Shown piece by piece: positions 5,909 to 7,973 of a stretch of DNA of 7,973 nt. The position numbers were made by a program, and so were the translations under genes. The stretch comes from Bacteroidia bacterium. GTDB taxonomy: Bacteria > Bacteroidota > Bacteroidia > Bacteroidales > VadinHA17. Location: NCBI GenBank assembly GCA_026391515.1, contig JAPLEC010000289.1, forward strand, positions 1 through 7,973, in the 5' to 3' direction. Within the stretch, counting starts at the first letter, position 1. Every line of letters begins with the position of its first letter. The notes under the pieces are model-generated. The model searched no databases and was not told the DNA's origin. It worked only from the letters and a program-made list of their open reading frames with translations.

Positions 5909-7453
5909 ATGGCTATCAATAAAAAGATAAAGGAATTACAGGAAAAACGTGAAAAAATCCTGCTTGGAGGAGGTGAACAGGCAATCGAGAAGCAGAAAGC
6001 TCTGGGCAAACGTACCGCCCGTGAACGTATTATGGCACTTCTCGATGAAGGTTCTTTCAATGAATATGACCTTTTTGTGGAACATGATGCACGTGACTTC
6101 GATATGGATAAGAAATCCCTTCCCAGCGATGGGGTTATTATCGGATCGGGGACCATTTATGGTGCTGCTGTCGCTGTCTTTGCACAGGATTTTACAGTAG
6201 CCGGAGGATCATTAGGATTAATGCATTCAAGAAAGATCACAAAAATAATGGACCATGCCCTTAAAATGAGAATGCCGCTCATTGGCATCAACGATTCTGG
6301 AGGTGCAAGAATACAGGAGGGTGTTAATTCTCTTGCCGGATATGGTGAAATATTTTTTCGTAATACAATTTCAAGCGGTGTCATTCCTCAGATTTCTGTC
6401 ATCCTTGGTCCTTGTGCCGGTGGTGCAGTCTATTCACCTGCTCTCACCGACTTTGTTTTCGTTGTTGATAATATCTCCAAGATGTTTATTACAGGTCCGG
6501 AAGTAATAAAAACTGTTCTTGGTGAAGAAATATCAATGGAGGAATTAGGAGGAGCACGGGTGCATAGCGAAATTACAGGTAATGCGCATTTTTTCGCAAC
6601 AAGCGAAGACGAATGTTTCGACCAGATTAAAAAGCTTATTACATTTATTCCATGGAATAATAGTCAGAAAGCCAAGGCTTTAGATCCGGGAGAACCCAAA
6701 CCCGAGTATAATATTAATAAGATAGTCCCGGACGATCCCACTCTTCCTTACGATGTTAAAGATGTTATAAGAGCATTAGTGGATAATTCTGATTTCTTTG
6801 AAATCATGGAGCATTATGCAAAGAACATTGTAATAGGTTTTGGAAGAATGGGCGGCCGTACAATAGGTTTTGTTGCAAACCAGCCTCTTGAAATGGCGGG
6901 TGTGCTCGATGTTGACTCTTCAGACAAAGCAGCCAGGTTTATTCGTTATTGTGATGCATTTAATATTCCATTGATAACCCTTGTTGATCTTCCGGGATAT
7001 ATGCCAGGTGTCGATCAGGAATATGCCGGGGTAATAAGGCATGGAGCAAAGGTTCTTTATGCATACAGCGAAGCCACTGTTCCTAAGCTCACGGTTATAC
7101 TACGTAAAGCATACGGTGGCGGATATATTGCCATGAGCTCACGACATCTCAGGGCAGATTTTGTTTTTGCATGGCCTACAGCTGAAATTGCAGTCATGGG
7201 ACCTGAAGGTGCAGCAAATATTATTTTCAGAAAAGAGATCATGTCTTCAGATGATCCTGACGGTACACGTCTGCAAAAAATTAATGAGTATAAGGAGAAA
7301 TTTGCAAATCCTTATGTTGCAGCCTCAAGAGGATATGTCGATGCTGTGATTGAACCGTCCGAGACCAGGAAATTCCTGATGCATTCACTTGCTGTTTCCG
7401 AAAATAAGCTGATTCAAATGCCAGAAAAGAAACATGGTCTTCCCCCATTCTGA
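5909..7453 (+). CDS. Acyl-CoA carboxylase carboxyltransferase (beta) subunit, propionyl-/methylmalonyl-CoA type (PccB/MmdA family)
   Basis: Moves carboxyl between carboxybiotin and an acyl-CoA, most likely propionyl-CoA/methylmalonyl-CoA, in a soluble hexameric carboxyltransferase core. The 514 residues match the family's usual length. The two crotonase-like halves are complete. The N-half has GKRTARERI (33-41), NDSGGARIQEGV (128-139) and the oxyanion-hole glycines in GPCAGGAVYSPAL (167-179). The C-half has VDLPGYMPGVDQE (359-371), RKAYGGGYIAMSSRH (399-413) and FAWPTAEIAVMGPEGA (420-435). The C-terminus KKHGLPPF resembles the family's KHGN-type end. A biotin carrier gene follows after 38 bp. 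Substrate cannot be fixed: PccB of a carboxylase and MmdA of a decarboxylase or transcarboxylase look alike. Neither a biotin carboxylase nor a membrane decarboxylase gene is adjacent. The start has an A/T-rich leader without a Shine-Dalgarno sequence. Confidence 0.93.
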   Translation: MAINKKIKELQEKREKILLGGGEQAIEKQKALGKRTARERIMALLDEGSFNEYDLFVEHDARDFDMDKKSLPSDGVIIGSGTIYGAAVAVFAQDFTVAGGSLGLMHSRKITKIMDHALKMRMPLIGINDSGGARIQEGVNSLAGYGEIFFRNTISSGVIPQISVILGPCAGGAVYSPALTDFVFVVDNISKMFITGPEVIKTVLGEEISMEELGGARVHSEITGNAHFFATSEDECFDQIKKLITFIPWNNSQKAKALDPGEPKPEYNINKIVPDDPTLPYDVKDVIRALVDNSDFFEIMEHYAKNIVIGFGRMGGRTIGFVANQPLEMAGVLDVDSSDKAARFIRYCDAFNIPLITLVDLPGYMPGVDQEYAGVIRHGAKVLYAYSEATVPKLTVILRKAYGGGYIAMSSRHLRADFVFAWPTAEIAVMGPEGAANIIFRKEIMSSDDPDGTRLQKINEYKEKFANPYVAASRGYVDAVIEPSETRKFLMHSLAVSENKLIQMPEKKHGLPPF

Positions 7454-7491
7454 TTGATTTTAAGTATTATAACGCTTAATTACCAGGAATC

Positions 7492-7809
7492 ATGAACCAA
7501 ATAGAAAAGATGGATTTTCTGAATATCGATGATACTTTATATAAAACAAGACTAAGCATGCAGTTTAAAAACCGGAAACCGTTTAAAGCAGGTAATCCTT
7601 CATTTGTTTTAAGCTTTATCCCTGGAACAGTTCTTGACATACTTGTAAAGCCGGATCAGGTTGTTAAAAAAGGTGATGACCTTATGATACTTGATGCGAT
7701 GAAAATGCAGAATCTATTAAAGTGCAAGATGGATGGGAAAGTAAAGAATATCCCTGTAAAGAAAGGTGATAAGGTTTCAAAAGGTACATTTTTGATGGAG
7801 CTGGAATAA
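7492..7809 (+). CDS. Biotin carboxyl carrier protein (biotin/lipoyl attachment domain)
   Basis: A 105-residue carrier that swings carboxybiotin to the carboxyltransferase. The biotinyl domain covers about residues 39-104; Lys71 in the motif DAMKM (68-72) is the expected biotinylation site. The strand SFIPGTVLDILVKPDQVVKK (41-60) and the mirrored repeat MDGKVKNIPVKKGDKVSKG (80-98) are the two halves of the hammerhead fold. The N-terminal 37 residues (IDDTLYKTR, FKNRKPF) resemble the short extension of Bacteroidota carriers paired with such carboxylases. Unlike AccB there is no long Ala/Pro linker. ATG 7492 has AGGA only 3 nt upstream, too close to be a good ribosome site; Met7 (7510) is an alternative start. 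Likely cotranscribed with the carboxyltransferase. The stop lies 2 bp from the end of convergent ispE. Confidence 0.93.
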   Translation: MNQIEKMDFLNIDDTLYKTRLSMQFKNRKPFKAGNPSFVLSFIPGTVLDILVKPDQVVKKGDDLMILDAMKMQNLLKCKMDGKVKNIPVKKGDKVSKGTFLMELE

Positions 7810-7811
7810 GG

Positions 7812-7973
7812 TTACAACACCCCCTCATAAATCACAAACTCTTTCAGCTTATCAGGTACTTTCGGTTCATCCTCAAATATTCCATAGACCGTTGATCCGC
7901 TCCCGGTCATCGAGCTGAAAACAGCACCTGATTTGTATAAAGCTTTTTTAATATCACTTATCAGTGGATAAAC
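7812..7973 (-). CDS. ispE: 4-diphosphocytidyl-2-C-methyl-D-erythritol kinase IspE (C-terminal end only)
   Basis: Fourth enzyme of the MEP route to isoprenoids; it phosphorylates the 2-hydroxyl of CDP-methylerythritol. Only the last 53 codons lie in the window, read on the minus strand from 7973 to the TAA at 7814-7812. The fragment shows the third GHMP-kinase motif, AVFSSMTGSGSTVYGIF (residues 17-33 of the fragment), followed by a short tail ending FVIYEGVL. The glycine-rich SGSxxxG stretch with the preceding SSMTG is the IspE pattern; other GHMP kinases (homoserine or mevalonate kinase) have similar motifs but fit less well. The gene converges on the biotin carrier gene with a 2-bp gap, so no terminator fits between them. 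The rest of the gene is outside the window. Confidence 0.9.
   Translation of the reverse strand, partial: VYPLISDIKKALYKSGAVFSSMTGSGSTVYGIFEDEPKVPDKLKEFVIYEGVL

Noticed and set aside
5785..6156. 123-codon minus-strand open frame
   Set aside because: It covers the intergenic gap and the conserved N-terminus of the carboxyltransferase; composition is that of an antisense shadow, with no domain.
1..7973. Mobile element, CRISPR array, tRNA, rRNA or defence system
   Set aside because: No transposase or integrase motifs, no regularly spaced repeats, no cloverleaf-like segments in the gaps; every larger gene is a recognisable housekeeping or envelope family.

Overview
This A+T-rich window looks like a chromosomal housekeeping segment of a Bacteroidota member, probably of the Bacteroidales/Marinilabiliales type. 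Three things point that way. Gene starts lack Shine-Dalgarno sequences and sit in A/T-rich leaders. Promoter -7 boxes match the Bacteroidota form TAnnTTTG (minus strand 974-981, plus strand 3576-3583). Several proteins have Bacteroidota character: a small biotin carrier with a lineage-type N-terminal extension, tgt followed by an LptF/LptG permease, and rsmG behind an ECF-type sigma factor. Use of the futalosine menaquinone route (mqnE) suggests an anaerobic or microaerobic respirer. The genus cannot be told from the sequence.

Layout. 1-697 (minus): 5' part of mqnE, cut by the window edge. 726-753: hairpin terminator. 776-934 (minus): rpmH (ribosomal protein bL34), never longer than 52 codons, with its own promoter at 974-1004. 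1023-1093: a 71-bp compound palindrome that can fold two ways. 1125-3462 (minus): an overlapping three-gene operon, transcribed in the order GT2 glycosyltransferase, ECF-type sigma factor, rsmG. 3463-3608: divergent promoter region. 3609-5830 (plus): tgt and an LptF/LptG-type permease overlapping by 43 nt. 5909-7809 (plus): a carboxyltransferase subunit and a biotin carrier protein. 7812-7973 (minus): 3' end of ispE, converging on the biotin carrier gene with only 2 bp between them.

How the genes relate. The window mixes translation functions (bL34, rRNA m7G methylation by RsmG, tRNA queuosine by Tgt), envelope functions (membrane glycosyltransferase, LPS-export-type permease), quinone and isoprenoid precursors (mqnE, ispE) and biotin-dependent acyl-CoA carboxyl transfer. 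The carboxyltransferase pair lacks a biotin carboxylase or membrane decarboxylase in view, so its enzyme must be completed by genes elsewhere.

No mobile element, CRISPR array, tRNA or rRNA gene was seen, and no novel defence-like system. The points most worth a second look are the two-fold palindrome at 1023-1093, the absence of all three zinc-ligand cysteines in an otherwise intact Tgt, and the incomplete carboxylase gene pair.
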